64,000 nt of DNA. It comes from Megascapheus bottae. Lineage: Eukaryota; Chordata; Mammalia; Rodentia; Geomyidae. Under the pieces are notes generated by a model. The model was given only the letters and a program-made list of their open reading frames with translations. It did no database searches and was not told the origin of the DNA. Shown here in pieces: positions 11,280 to 24,200 of the stretch; within the stretch, counting starts at the first letter, position 1, and each line of letters begins with the position of its first letter. The translations under genes and the position numbers were made by a program. The stretch covers positions 22,600,927 to 22,664,926 of the forward strand of contig JANJXV010000024.1 in assembly GCA_024803745.1 (NCBI GenBank), read 5' to 3'.

Positions 11280-14200
11280 CTAATGGTTTGCTGGACTGGT
11301 GAATACTAACACAGTTCCATTGCTCACAAACTTCAAGAGATAGCAAGACATCTGCAATCCTCTGCATCAATGGAAAGATAACTGATGTACTAGGTGCTAG
11401 AACATACGAAGGGCTCCATCCTGAGAAGCCTTCGTCTTCTCATTCTCGTTCTTCTCTAATCCCCAAGGATTTAGAAGAGGCTTTTTAAAGCAACCATTAC
11501 ATGGATCATACCAGTGGGTATTTTTGGTCTAGACTTTCAGGAACTATTGCATACTGGCTCTGACTTCCACACAATTTCCACTGAGAAAGGCTCATGAGAC
11601 TGAATACACAAATTTAATCATATCAAGTTTGCATGAAAAATAGATCAGAATTCTTTATATCCCATACAGCGCTGATTCTCTCAGTATCTGAATGTGACAA
11701 TGATATCCTTAAAATGAATAGAATTCTATTTCTTTGATAATTGAAAATCTTCATGCTCTTCTTTTAAATGCCAGCTTTCAGAGTATAAAAGAACATTCAC
11801 ATAGTTTTCAGGGAAGTTATATCCTTTCGCATTTCAGAAAAGTGTGTATATCCCTGATTATTTCCTTCCGGTCAGTGCTCCTATGATGCTGCTTGAATAA
11901 GTCTACATTTTTCCCAGAGCAATATGGAAAATAGCAGGGACAATATAAAAATGTGTATTCATGAGATTTCTAGGCCCCTTGGGCAAAGCATTAGAATTCT
12001 CCCCTCTCTATTTCTCCTCTCACTCTCCCCTACCCTCTTCTACCTCTCTTCTCCACCTCTCCCCTAATCCTTCTCTTCCCTCTCTCTCTTCTCCTTTTCC
12101 CTTTCCCTCTTTTCCTTTTCTTCTCTCTTTTTTCTTTTAGATTGTACTGGGGTTTGAACTCAAGACCTCACACTCACTTGGCAGGGACGCAATCACTGAG
12201 ACATGCCTCCAGCCTTTGACAGTCTTCTGCCTTTTCCCATGGCAACAGTTTTGGGCCACAGTACTCCTATGTATGCCTCCGACTCCTCCTAGGCTTGTTG
12301 ATTGAGATGAGCTATTCCTCCCTTTTAACTGGGCTAACCTCAAAGTGTGAGCCCCAACTCCCCATCTCCTAAGTAGCTGGGATGGTAAGTATGCAACATC
12401 ATACCTGGTCCAGAAACCAGGTTTTAGAGCATTTTCTTAAAGTGTGTAGCTCCTCTTTTCATGTTTTTAACAAGGGCTTTTTTTTTTTAAGGCACACATT
12501 CTTAATTTGGATGCTTAGTTGTCAGTTTTATCTTCACAGGTTAAGATTTGGTGTCATATCTAAACATGTTTTCTTAACGTAAAGAGTATTAAATATGTTG
12601 TCATATGTTTTCTTCTACAGTTTTCAATAATACACTTGCATTTGTTTTTTATGAAGGATGTGTAAAGATTTTTGTTTGTTTTGTCTCGTGTTTTGCATTG
12701 TGAGTGTCCAATTCATTTGGGCTAATTTGTTGGAAGGATTAACTTTCTCTATTGAATTTCCTGTGTACTCTTGTCAGAAACAACTAATCATGTATGTGTG
12801 AATCTGCATTTGGCTATCTTTTGTCTCATTGATTATATCTGTCCTCTCATTAACACTACCCTGTCTTTGCTAATGTTGCTTTATACTATGTATTGAATTA
12901 TCACTCTTGATTAATCTCAGTCTCAAAATGAGGATTTATGTTCTCTAGCTTTGGGCTTTCTTCCTCTCAACTTGCATTAGTTCTTACAGTTCCTTTGATT
13001 TTTCCATGTAAAACTTAGAATTAATTTATCAAGGTATACCAAAAAAATCCTGCTAGGATTGGTTCCCAGGAATCATTGATAATTAATTTTTAATTTAAAA
13101 GTGTTGCCTACAATAAGATTCCTTTTTATAGCAATTTTAGTATGTGACCATCATGCCCACACTTGAATGATAATACAAATAATTCTGATAAACCTCCTAA
13201 AACACCTGTATTTCATATAATGATTTTTTTTCCATTTTACACATAAATTATATCCAGGCCTACCCTGAATTAAAAAAATATTTCTCTTTTTGTAAAAAAT
13301 GGCTGTTCTCAGCCTTTTATGTTATAGCCTACGGACAAGAGTGAGTGACCTTCAGTTTGGAAAAAGCCATTCTAGAAACGTATTTTGACCAACAAATGGG
13401 ATGCACAACACTTTGTAACAGCGTCCACCATTTTTGATCTGTAATGTTGATCAAAAGTAGAAGAGGTTGTGCATGTGATGTCATTTTGAGGCCTAACCAG
13501 GAAATCACTCACTAGGTTGAAACACAGCCGTTAGTCTGCATACTTTGCTTGCAGTAATTTTTAATGCATTCAGTAAGGTTTAAATGCATACTGCATTTCA
13601 TGTATCAATTTAGGTTTTGGGATGCATCTGTAAGTAAAACAGACAATACTTTTCCTATTAAATTTACATTTAAGTAGGTTAAAGAAAATCAATAAATATT
13701 TACATCAACTCAAATGAATATAAAGGAAATGTCAAAAATTAAAAAAATAAAAGCACAGAATAAATAACAAACATGTGGGGATGCTCTGAAATTGTCCAAC
13801 TAGAGGAGATCTAGGGAATGTCTTAAGACACTCAGGTGGATGATCTCTAGCACTGCACACAATGGTCAGCGACTCTTATCGTCCTCTGATATCCAGAGCC
13901 CAGCATACTTATGGGTATAAGATGCCAGCTAGATGGTAGGGTTATTTTAGGTCACTTCAAACCATGCAGTTTAATTACAACTGTGAAAATCCTGAGGGCT
14001 TAATTTTAAAAGTTTTACAGCAGGCTTTGAACTAGGTCGTAGAGTGTCGTCATTACATGAGCTGTGCTTACCACGGGCCTCTGTGGAGGACATTAAGAGA
14101 AAAGGGAGGCACCTAAGAGAGAAAGAAGAGGAAGCAAAGTGTACAGGGTAGAAGTCCCCCCAAGAGAAAGAGAAAGGGAGAGCAGAGATTTAATTAGAAC

Positions 14201-14560
14201 CCAGCTGAGCAATTTGCGTTAGTGAGCTTAACCTTCAGAAGGAAAAGCAGCCATAGGAGAAGCTACTGGGGTGTGGATTTGCTCAGTTCTCAGAGATGAC
14301 ATTTATGACCCAATCTAAACATAATGAAATTGTGTTAAGAAAACCTACCCTTATTTCACTGCAAACCCAGCCCCAGTTGTTCTCTTCAAAGTGTTATTTA
14401 TGTCAACTTGCACACCGAATTTCAGAATCTTGCACTCAATCATTCACATATTTATTTCCTAATCAAAGAATTTCTGAGAGGAAAGTTTTACAAATAAGTA
14501 AACTAACAACTAAGAAAGTATCTTAAGATCTCAGAGACAAGCTTATCTCTGTTCCGCTGT
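11280..14560. other. Gene-free sequence; pyrimidine-rich tract at about 12,000-12,140
   Basis: Apart from the C/T-rich tract and a B1-like antisense remnant at roughly 12,140-12,390 (AACTCAAGACCTCACACTC), I see no gene or repeat. AT-rich after 12,450. Confidence 0.4.
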
Positions 14561-14562
14561 TA

Positions 14563-14803
14563 TGCATTTTGTTTTGTCATTTGTGGGACTTGAACTCTGG
14601 GTCTGGGCATTGTCCCTGAACTCTTCAGCTCAAGGCTACCATCCTACGCCTTGAGCCACAGTGCCACTTTGATTTTCTAATAGTTAACTGGAGATAAGAG
14701 TCTCACAGACATTTTAATACTCGGACTAGCTTCTAACCACCATCCTCAGATCTCAGTATCTCGAGTAGCTAGGATTACAGGCATGAGCCATTGCACCCAG
14801 CCT
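14563..14803 (-). repeat. Composite B1-like/ID-like SINE
   Basis: GGGACTTGAACTCTGGGTCTGGGC to AGCTAGGATTACAGGCATGAGCCATTGCACCCAGCC, antisense. Confidence 0.83.
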
Positions 14804-16549
14804 GGGTTTTTTGGGTTTTTTTTTGTTTGCTTTTTGGTTTTTCTGAGTTTATATATTCAAGAAATATTTATTAAGAACTTTCCATCTTTGATGCCCTGGT
14901 TAGCTGTGGCACACAGGAATGAAATAGAAATAAGCTTTTTTCTTTTTTTAAAGAGAATCGAAACACTTTCTTAGTCCTTTGCATGATTCTAACACCAACT
15001 CGAGTTGGTCAGGATTGAGATCTTCAAGAGCCACGTAGGACAATGAGGAAAACATGTAGGTGTTCTTTGGGCTTCCACAGAGTCCAAGACTTAGGCAGAA
15101 TTCCTGAAGGAAGAGGCACTGAGGGGCTGTGTGGAGAGTGGTTCATTGCAAGTATATGTAGTGTTCTCCCCAGGGTCTTAGCTGGCAATTCACAGAAGAG
15201 AGCTCCATGGCAAAATATGGGAAAGGAATGATCAGAAGGCTATAGGAGAAGTATCATCAGTGATGGAGTGTGACGACTGTGCCTGGGTGTGCTAGAAACG
15301 AAGATCCAGATGTTCAGAACTACAACAGAACAATGATGACAGCAAGTCATTTTTATTGTTACTATTAAGGAATGATAGTATAATTCTATATGTGAGGTCA
15401 TGACTAAAATGCTTCCCTTCCTTCGCTGTCCCAATTTCTCTCTCCCATCTCTGCCCATAAGTTGCATAGTTGTTTTGCACATAGTGTATATTCAGTTCAA
15501 TTTTTTCAAGCCCTTCCTTTCACCATATCTGTGCCCCCTTTTTGCTCCTCTAAAAAGACAACAATACCTAAACTCCCAAACACAAACATTAGCATCACCA
15601 CCAGCACCAGTAACTTCCTCCCATGTTTTCATTTCCTGGCGGTCACTGTAATAAACAGAGGGGTTTGAGTGTAGATCCCTGTAGGCTGTTTATGCATGAA
15701 TGCTTAGAGTTCTGTATAAGTGATCATGTCCTATTGAATGTTTAAATTTTTTATCGTAAAGGTGGTATACAGTTACATAAGTCAGGTATTGAGTATATTT
15801 CTTTTTGAACAGTGTCCCACCCAATTTTCTCCCAGTTTTTTTCCCTCTTAGCTCCCTTCCTCTCCCACCCCAAGTTATATAGTAGAATATACTAGAATGG
15901 ACATACTAGAATGAGTCTACATCTCTAATACAGTGTCTCATTATTTTAAGTGCTCTCAAGACTATTCCTGTCCTTTATAATACCTGTTTTTGGTTCTTGC
16001 TTTCCTTCCACATGACATATTTAGGGCAAGCCTGTCTTCTGATTTTCTAGCACTGTGCTATATTGCTAGATAAACAAGATCTCATCTAAAAATCTAAGAC
16101 CTAGGGTGGAAGAGGCTATATCCTATGCTTAGTGTGCCATCTTGAGGAGAGACAGAAATGGGCTGGAATTATTTCGAGGGATGATCAGAAGAGATGGAGA
16201 TCTTCCTGATTTACAGGAATGCCCTTGGCTAAAAATTCAGAGCCACATCGCAGGATAGGAGGTGGTGAGAATTCAGAAGAGATAGGAGCACTTTACAAAT
16301 TAATGTTTGCTGAAGTGCAAGTGAGGAAAGAAAACGAAACAGATTTGGGAAGATGCCAACACAGAAATCATGAAATGTTAAGGTATAAAGGAATTTAATT
16401 AAAAGTGGATTACTTCTCCTGAAAGTTCTCCATCACCATTTCCTGCTGTAAACATCCTTGTAAAAACAGATCTCTTAATATTTAAAAGGAAGAGAGGGGC
16501 AGCAATGCAGATTTCCTTGTCATCCCATTTGATATCAATATGAAGCCAC
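14804..16549. other. Gene-free sequence, possible L1 3' remnant near 15,740-15,900
   Basis: The remnant has a GTGGTATACAGTTACATAAGTCAGG-like stretch that recurs (diverged) near 61,380. Nothing else recognised. Confidence 0.35.
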
Positions 16550-17310
16550 CAGCATGACCATGTTCATTGCAGCATTGTTTAACGTAGATATGGAATCAAC
16601 CTAGATGCCCCTCAGTGATTGAACGGATCAAGAAAATGGAACTCTATGATTCCATCAGAAAGAATGACATTGCCCCATTCATAAGGAAATAAAAACCTGG
16701 AAAAAAGCAAAGTAAGCCAGACCCAAAGAAACGTAGGTGTCACGATTTCCCTCCTTTGCAATAACTAGAAAGTGCCTTTAACTCTACAAGTAAACTCAAT
16801 GGATAGTAAAAGAAAAAATTATTACCCCTGCAATGACAAATGCAAACACTCATACAGTAAGAACAAAGAAAATATTTTTAGGAGAGGGTCCCAAGAGTTC
16901 AATATCTATGGGCATAAGAACATATAAAATCATGCTCATGGAAATGAATTCCAAGAAATGGAAGTAAGGGATTTTTTTTATTATACCATTTATGGGTCTT
17001 CTTTTTTCCTTCTTTCCATTTGTCTTTGGTATATTCTCTCATCACTATTTTTGATCTCAGTACCCTTTGCTTATAAAAAAGTTTATCTGACTTGGGGAGG
17101 GGTAGGGAAAGCTCAGAGACCAAGGACCAAGGGGTGAACAAATTCAGCAGTGACACCCTCTAGGAATGATGTCGGACACCCACTAGAAACAAGTTGGTGG
17201 GGAAGGGGGAAGTTGGGAGGGGAAAACTGGGAGAGAATGAGGGAGGGGATGACACTGTTCAAGAGGAAATGTGCCTACCGCTTGACTTACGTAATTTTTA
17301 TCATAAAAAA
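16550..17310 (+). mobile_element. 5'-truncated L1, ORF2 end and 3' region
   Basis: TTCATTGCAGCATTGTTTAAC, the GATGCCCCTCAGTGATTGAACGGATCAA stretch and AATGACATTGCCCCATTCAT, followed by GGGGAGGG-rich 3' sequence ending near a TTTTTATCATAAAAAAA end. Confidence 0.75.
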
Positions 17311-18439
17311 AGGTGTGTAGCTTGTTCTTAAGGAGAAAAAATGGGAGAAAGATTAAAGTAATATTGCTATTTATTTGTAGAGTAAACAGATGTCTTTGAA
17401 CTTCAGTAAATCTTTTTAGGTCTTTAGAGGGTGTTCAAATGGGGTCACATTTGCACAAGCAGTAATTTTATGCCATCTATACATACCCATGATTTTATGT
17501 GACAGGCACTGTGCTATATACTGGGGAATCAGCTCTAAGAAATATGGAGTCAGGTTTGTCTTATGAAATGTACAGGCTTTGGGGGGCATTAAACAGAAAA
17601 TAAGTACAAATGTGAGAATTCACCACACATGTTGTGTGACTGCAGATGAATTCCTGGGTGTGTTCAGATAGAATACTTAAGGGCATGGAGTTTCCCCTGA
17701 AGAAATTATCTTCAGGGCTTGGATTGTATCTCAGGGAGAAAGTGTTTCTCTAGCACACTTACAGTCCTGGATTCAATCTCCAGCACCACAAAGAAATAAA
17801 GGGGGAAAAAAAAACAAGCAAGGAGGAAGGGAAAAAAAAGAAAGCGAGAAGTCAAGGAATAAGGAAATTTTCCTTAAATTGAGATCTAAAAGAGGAAATA
17901 AACAGCTATCAGTCAACATTCCCAAGCAGACTCCCGCCTTTCCAAAGCTAGAAAAACAAATGAGATTCCAGATTCCAGAGTCTATGTCTTATCTTATGTA
18001 ACCCAAATCATCTTTAGAAACGAATGGAAGAGGGGCATCGAGGTGGAAGCCTTGGAGACCAATGGACACCTTTGTCATCAGTGGTCATTTCGCTTGTGTT
18101 TAATCGTTTCTGAGCCCCATATTGAAGCCCCACAGCATGAACAGAAAAGAAAGGTGCACGAGACCCGGAAAGTCAGTCTCAGGCAGATTCTCCAAGATCT
18201 GTGTACCACATAGCTCCAGCAGCGTGCTGGAGAGGACTTGGGGAAACAGACTTTTCTGATGACAGGTGATAGAAACTCACTTCAACTTGCAAGAAGCCAA
18301 AAGAAGCAATTTATTGATTCAGTAAGTTTATATACAAACAAATCACATAAGCCAAACAAATAGACACAAAACAACCTAAGTACTGACCCGGAGCTTAAGT
18401 CATTATTGTGTTAAGATATCTAGATTCTTCTTTTTTAAC
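17311..18439. other. Gene-free sequence with a degenerate ID element at about 17,705-17,815
   Basis: The ID remnant reads GGGCTTGGATTGTATCTCAG to CAATCTCCAGCACCACAAAG with an A-rich tail. The rest is not recognised. Confidence 0.5.
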
Positions 18440-18765
18440 TTTTAATCTTTTGGACTAGAGTTTAAACCCAAGGTCAGACACTGGCAAGGCAGGTACTCTA
18501 TCGCTTGATCCAGCTCCCAGCCCTTTTTGCTTTCATTTATTTTTTAAAATGAAGTCTTTCAGTCTTCTAGGCTGGCCTGGACTGTGATCCTCATATTTAT
18601 GCCTCTAGTGTAGCTGGAGTGGCAAGCATCTGTCACCACACCTCTCTTTGTTAGAGATTGAGGTGGATGAGAATTGAGATGACATTTTATCCAGGCTGGC
18701 CTGAAACAGGATTCTCCCAATCCCTACCACCTAAGCCGCTAGGATGACAGGCATGAGCTACCACA
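18440..18765 (-). repeat. Old B1-like SINE sequence (possibly two copies)
   Basis: AACCCAAGGTCAGACACTGGCAAGG, CTTGATCCAGCTCCCAGCCC, and at the right CCTAAGCCGCTAGGATGACAGGCATGAGC. Highly diverged. Confidence 0.6.
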
Positions 18766-19106
18766 TTTTGTATCTATACTTTTGAGAAGTATCTCTGGGG
18801 ATATAATCTTTTCATTGCGTTTCTTGGTGTGGGTTTTTTTTTACACATTAATTCCTCTTTATATGAAAGCAGTGATATTGAGATAATCTGTACTATTCTT
18901 AATATCAGATATGGTTCACCGAAATCATGATCTCAGAAAGAAATTATCTCCTGCTAGTGCCTTTGTGACTCACTGAAAAAAGGATACTGACATCTGTCAG
19001 GCCTTGTGTGGATCTGTGCTGACGTCTCTCTGTCCAGGGATGAGAGTGCTATTCTTGGTCATTAGTGGCCTTATGCACGCTTTCATGATAAGAATTCTGA
19101 GGATCC

Positions 19107-19222
19107 AGAAGTGCTGCTATGGCTCAAGTGGTAGAACACTAACCTTGAGGTGAAGAGCTCAGGACAGCTCCCAGGCCCAGAGTTCAAGCCCCACGAATGA
19201 CCAAAAATAATAAATAAATAAA
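19107..19222 (+). repeat. ID-like half of a SINE
   Basis: GAAGTGCTGCTATGGCTCAAGTGGTAGAACAC to AGTTCAAGCCCCACGAATGACC and an A-rich tail. Confidence 0.75.
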
Positions 19223-19239
19223 AGGCCTTCATAGTCTAA

Positions 19240-19458
19240 GCCAGGCACCAGTGGTTCATGCCTGTAATCCTAGCTACTCAGGAGGCTGAGATCTGAAGGT
19301 TGCGGTTCAAAGCCAGCCCAAGCATGAAAGTCCATGAGACTCTTATCTCCAATTAGCCTCTGGAAGTAGTGCAATGACTCAAGTGGTGGAGTGGTAGCCT
19401 TGAGCTGAAGAGCTCAGGGACAGTGCCCAGGCCCAGAGTCAATCCTCATGACTGCCAA
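19240..19458 (+). repeat. Composite B1-like/ID-like SINE
   Basis: CAGTGGTTCATGCCTGTAATCCTAGC to GACAGTGCCCAGGCCCAGAGTC, directly after another ID-like half. Confidence 0.85.
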
Positions 19459-20358
19459 CAAGAAAATTCTGAGGATCTCTTACTGCTGTCTCCCCTCTAT
19501 GCCTCATTTCAGTCATAAGAAAAGAAAAACAGTGCTCAAGGGGAAGTTTCATGGAACAAATGAAAAAGAAAAAAACTCCATCATAAAGAAAGGCAAATGT
19601 ATATATCCAAGAATTAGGTTCTCTTTCAGATAGACTCTGTAAGCATATCTTCAGTATATGAGAATAACCATGGCAGTTGTTTTAGTTGTGAAGTCTGACT
19701 CTAGCGCACAATTATCTATGTTCAATACTTGCTCTAGCACGGTTTGTCTGTTACTTAAAAATTTCTGTTTCTGCCCTTGACTGTAGGGATAATACGATGC
19801 ATATACATATAGCTTAGCAAGCTCATGCCTCATGGACTTGGAGTGGCATTGACTTTTTAACTTGGAAGCTTCTACAGTAAGGCCTTACCTAACGCTGCAG
19901 AATTTTTTTTTACAGCTTTTGTGTGATAATATTTATTTGCTTTCCTTGTTTTGGTCAATCTAGCTAACATTTGCATCAAATTGTCCAAGGCAACAGAGTT
20001 TTAGGTCAGTGAGTCACAGAATTATTACCCAAAGAAGCACCATGGATGATTCCCCAGGCCACATGGCAAGTCTCCTCTAAACAGATAAGTTGCCATGTGT
20101 AGTAGAAAAGAATATGTTGAGGAACTAATGAATCAATATCTCCACAGAACTTCACAGACATGTCTACATGAACTGTAGTCATTTGCATTAGAGCTTTCAT
20201 TTCCAGTAGCACACTAACTTGAAATGGTTCTGTATGTCAGAGTCCCTAGCTCCTCAGGATAGTACAATAGGGACAGCTGTAGTCCAGTCACCTGGGGTAG
20301 GATATGGTGCATTCTCCATCTGGTAGTTACTGTTATTCATTTTTAAGAAGTATTTGTT
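19459..20358. other. Gene-free sequence downstream of the TCAF3-like gene
   Basis: No repeat or exon recognised. Confidence 0.4.
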
Positions 20359-20360
20359 GG

Positions 20361-20549
20361 GTCCGGGAGTTTGGCCTAGTGGTAGAGTGCTTGCCTAGCA
20401 TGCACGAAGACCGGGGTTCAATTCCACAGTACCACATACATTGAAAAAAGCCAGAATTGGTGCTGAGGCTCAAGTGGTAGAGCTCTAGCCTTGAGAAAGC
20501 CCAAGGACAGTGCTCAGGCCCTGAGCTCAAGCCCAGCATTGGCAAAAAA
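20361..20549 (+). repeat. Dimeric ID-type SINE
   Basis: GTCCGGGAGTTTGGCCTAGTGGTAGAG to CTCAAGCCCAGCATTGGC and an A-run; nearly full length, with tRNA-like A and B box positions (TAGTGGTAGAGTGC and GGGTTCAATTCC). Confidence 0.88.
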
Positions 20550-20775
20550 GTATTCACTGGACAGCTGTTTAAGACACCCGCACAAATGCTATTTGAAACA
20601 TAAATTTAGAATTAGGATAAACATATTATAAATGAATCTAGAGGAAAAGACTTTCCTGTGACAATGTCTCTACATTTAAGCAACTTTCACTAACTCACTA
20701 AAGAAAATGCTCAGTGTTAAACAAGGAACAAATTGTGAATGTCTTAAAAAGAGCAATCTAGGGGGAAATGATTAA

Positions 20776-20781
20776 TTTATT
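20776..20781 (-). promoter_or_regulatory. Candidate TCAF3-like poly(A) signal
   Basis: AATAAA on the minus strand about 180 bp after the stop codon, with an ATTAAA slightly closer. A plausible short 3' UTR. Confidence 0.4.
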
Positions 20782-20957
20782 CATAATGTTAATTCTGAAA
20801 AGTCATTATCTAATTTAATTTCTATTTTGCAAAAGAATTGAGATTGTGCTGTCTGAGACTGAGAGGGAAAAAAACCTTAAAGTTGAAATTTAAGTGAGTA
20901 TTTGCTGCACCCAATGAGTTATTCCAGAAAGAACACTTTTTTTCATGTCTTTGATTT

Positions 20958-21206
20958 TCACATAGATAAATAAAGTTTCATGGGATTTTCCACCCACTCA
21001 GGCAGAGAAGCCAGGCTCTCAGACATTTCCTTCTGGACAGGCCAGCCCCAGCTCTCAAAGAAAGGAGCCAGATTCTTGTTCACTGCTTCAGAGAACTTCT
21101 TTATCCAAAGATTCATCTTCTTGGTGTTGTCTCTGGGAACATTATGGAGTGTCTGGTAATCAGCAAAGACGTGGGTAAATGGCTCCCACCCAAAGCCCTC
21201 CTGGAG
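20958..21206 (-). CDS. TCAF3: TCAF3-like exon 8 (terminal coding exon)
   Basis: Acceptor CGTCTTTGCAG|CTCCAGG. It encodes [22 protein letters not shown] and NPMKLYLSM before TGA at 20960-20958. It is two codons shorter than the TCAF2 exon. Confidence 0.92.
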   Translation of the reverse strand, partial: LQEGFGWEPFTHVFADYQTLHNVPRDNTKKMNLWIKKFSEAVNKNLAPFFESWGWPVQKEMSESLASLPEWVENPMKLYLSM

Positions 21207-24200
21207 CTGCAAAGACGAAGAGAAAGCACATGCCAAGAAAGTCACTCTGAAGCATTCACATTCAATTACACAGTGGCTCTGGGTTACTATCCACCTTGTA
21301 TTATTAAGTTAATTCTTGCTGATGGCTCTCTCCTTCCTTCTCTACAAGCTTATCCTGCAGTGGGTCCCCTGATTTACTGCATCTCGATCTAATCTCAGAG
21401 ACAGAATTTGTACTTGACCATCATTTGATAGATAGCGGGTTCTCAGTAAGTGGTTCTCCTGCTGTTAGGCTTACTAATACAGATTTGGATGGGACTGAGG
21501 TGAGCTCAAGACTGGAGATGTACGGCTGGGCCCATGGAGTGCTTGCGTCTACTCCACCATGTAGGAGTCTATGACCCTGTGCAAGGCAGGAGGATAACAC
21601 AGATCCCAGATAATAAAGATTTAGTTTTCTACTGGAAGTGCCACAGAGTTACTGGATAACATTTATGTCATTTATCCCCCCCCACAGCATTTTGAAAGAT
21701 ACGTTAAGTGGGCTCCGGGCTTAGGGGTAAGGAGTCTGTGAGGAGGATACTGAAGCAATTTGGATAAGAGGAGAGGTGAATTTTGGCATGTTATTGGGAA
21801 GGGAAGGTGAGGAGTCAGTGGAGGTTCCTGACTGGCCAGAATTTCACCCTCAGACCCCAAAGTAATGGGCCTCTTCATGCAGAGTAATCAAAGGACTCTG
21901 TTCCCAGAAGCTAGAGTTGAACTTGGGTCTGAAACTTCTGGTTGATACTATGGCCCTGTGCAGGTACCAGATTGGTGGCTTATTGATAAAGAAGCTGGTA
22001 TATCCAAAAGTAATCTCAGTCTCGTGGGAATCACGAAAGCAGAGTGAAAACTGGAGACCGTGCCTAAAACATGGTGGTCTAACAGAGAAAGTGGGCACTA
22101 GCTCTGTTCCCTCTAATTATTAGACCAAGAGAAAACTGCTTGGATATTTTCACCTGGGATTTCTGAACCTGCAGCATGGATTATGGAGATAATATTTCTT
22201 CGGTATTATTTCCCACAGCTAGCAAGAAAACAGAGAGGAAGATTTGGGGAAAGTTACATGACACTGCACCTAGCACGGATTTGATCATGAAACCAGAAGC
22301 TGTCCATGGGTGAGGTTTAGGTTTTGTAGGGGAAATACTAGCATCCTCTAAGCTATGAGAAGAGCTGTCGAGTTCATCTCAACAGAGCTTCATCGTTTTG
22401 ATGCATCTTTCATAATGACTCTACCTGCTTTTACTTATTTCCACTATTTGTGAGGTGGAGGAGAGGAAAGGGGGGCACACACCCTGTTGCTCCCCCATCC
22501 ATGCCACTGGTGAACTGCCTGAGTCCCAAGGGGCCCCGCCCTCCCATGCCCAGGGAGGAGCTGCATTCCAGAGCCACTGGAGCTAGTGAAGAAACTAGGA
22601 CTCAGGACCACCAGAAAGCTAGGCAATTGGTGTGGGGGGGTCTTTGTAGACCCTCATCTCCTTCCCCCATCTAGCCAGTACCTGGAGATAGGTTTCTAGA
22701 GCTGTCCACATGTTCCAGTCATTCAGAGGGGCTCCCTTGTCTATGTGACTTTTGATCCTCTGCTTGCGACTTTCAGGCTTCAGAGCGGGATGGGCCCGAG
22801 CCCTGGGGATGTCGAGAACAGTCTCGTGGATATAGACTGACCAAAGGTTACAGGTAGCTTCGTTCGTATAGGGAGGGAAGCTCCACGCACCCCGCTGGTG
22901 ATTATGGCCCAACTCGTGGAGGCCACTCCAAAGACCGTTGGACCTTATGGCAGCAGCGGAGAGAAAGTCTCCTACTATCTGTACTTGGCCCATGATGGGG
23001 TATCCAGCATGCATCAGGCCTGGAGACAGCGGCAGGAAAGAGATTCAGATGGCTGATGTGTGTTAAAGGTTGCACTTCCCCCCACCAACCTGGAGAAGGC
23101 CACCAACACACCCCTGGTCAATCACAATGGCATCTGGCCTGTGCCCACGTGTATGTGCCCTGAATGGGCCTCCTTCCTGCTCTTACACCCTCTTTGCCAT
23201 TCTTGTTCCTATTTGCCTCACGACGTCAAGCACAGAGTACATGGCATGAATGTGAATCCTGTCATTGGTCGTCTCTGTCCCCATCTTTTAGGTGGGTGCT
23301 AGGTCTGTGCTTTCAGGCTCTGTGTTTGAATATGGACCCTCTTGGAAAAACAGGGCCATTTTCCCTTTTCCAGTTCAGTCTTGTATCTTAGGCAATCAGG
23401 TTGAAAGCCTGAAAATGGCAACTGGGCTTCCTCAATGGTTTTTTTTTTTTCCTACATGCTTCAATTTTCTCTAGTTTTTCCAAGCTTTATGAAGTCCTCA
23501 ATTCTGTTTAAATTCACCAAATATCCTTTCCCTGACCAACTCTGATCTCACCGAATTCTCATCTTTTCCCCAGGGGTACACATGACGAGTTCATACATGA
23601 TTTCCTTTTGTTCTTACTATTCCATGACTCATTTCTTGAAGATACAAATAATGGTTGCCTTTTGGGGAGGGGGCAAGCTAGGTGCTGACCCTTAGCTTTT
23701 TCCTTCTAGGCTGGCACTCTACCATTTGAGCCATGCTCACGCGTCTTAGCTTTTGGCTGATTCACTAGAGATCAGAGACTCATAATAGAGCTTTCTGCCC
23801 TTTTAAAATGTCAAGTATGGTTTTCAGGGCCCTAAATATGAACCCTTTCCTCCTACCAATTCCTGCTAAATTATGGCTCGATCCTGCCTGTTCAACTAGC
23901 AATACATTCCCAGAATACTTCTCTGAAGCACCCACCAACTAAGATCTGTACGTCAAACACAATCCTCTCGGGTCGGCGGTAAGGGTAGGGCTCAGCCGCC
24001 AGCCCAGCTGCTGCCTGCATCATCTCATCCCAGAGCAGGAGCAAAGGCTCTGGGTCCTCCAGAGACTGCAGGCTTGCTGTTGGTGCGGTCAGGATGATGT
24101 TATCTGTGATCAGCTCTCCCCAGGGCGCTGGATTCTGCAGGCGAAGACGCTTCCACTCCTCCTTGGATGTCTTTCCTGGAATAAAGTTTACAAAACTACA

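Noticed and set aside
20361..20440. tRNA-like sequence with A and B boxes
   Set aside because: It is the 5' part of a tRNA-derived ID SINE with an A-rich tail, one of many copies, so not a tRNA gene.
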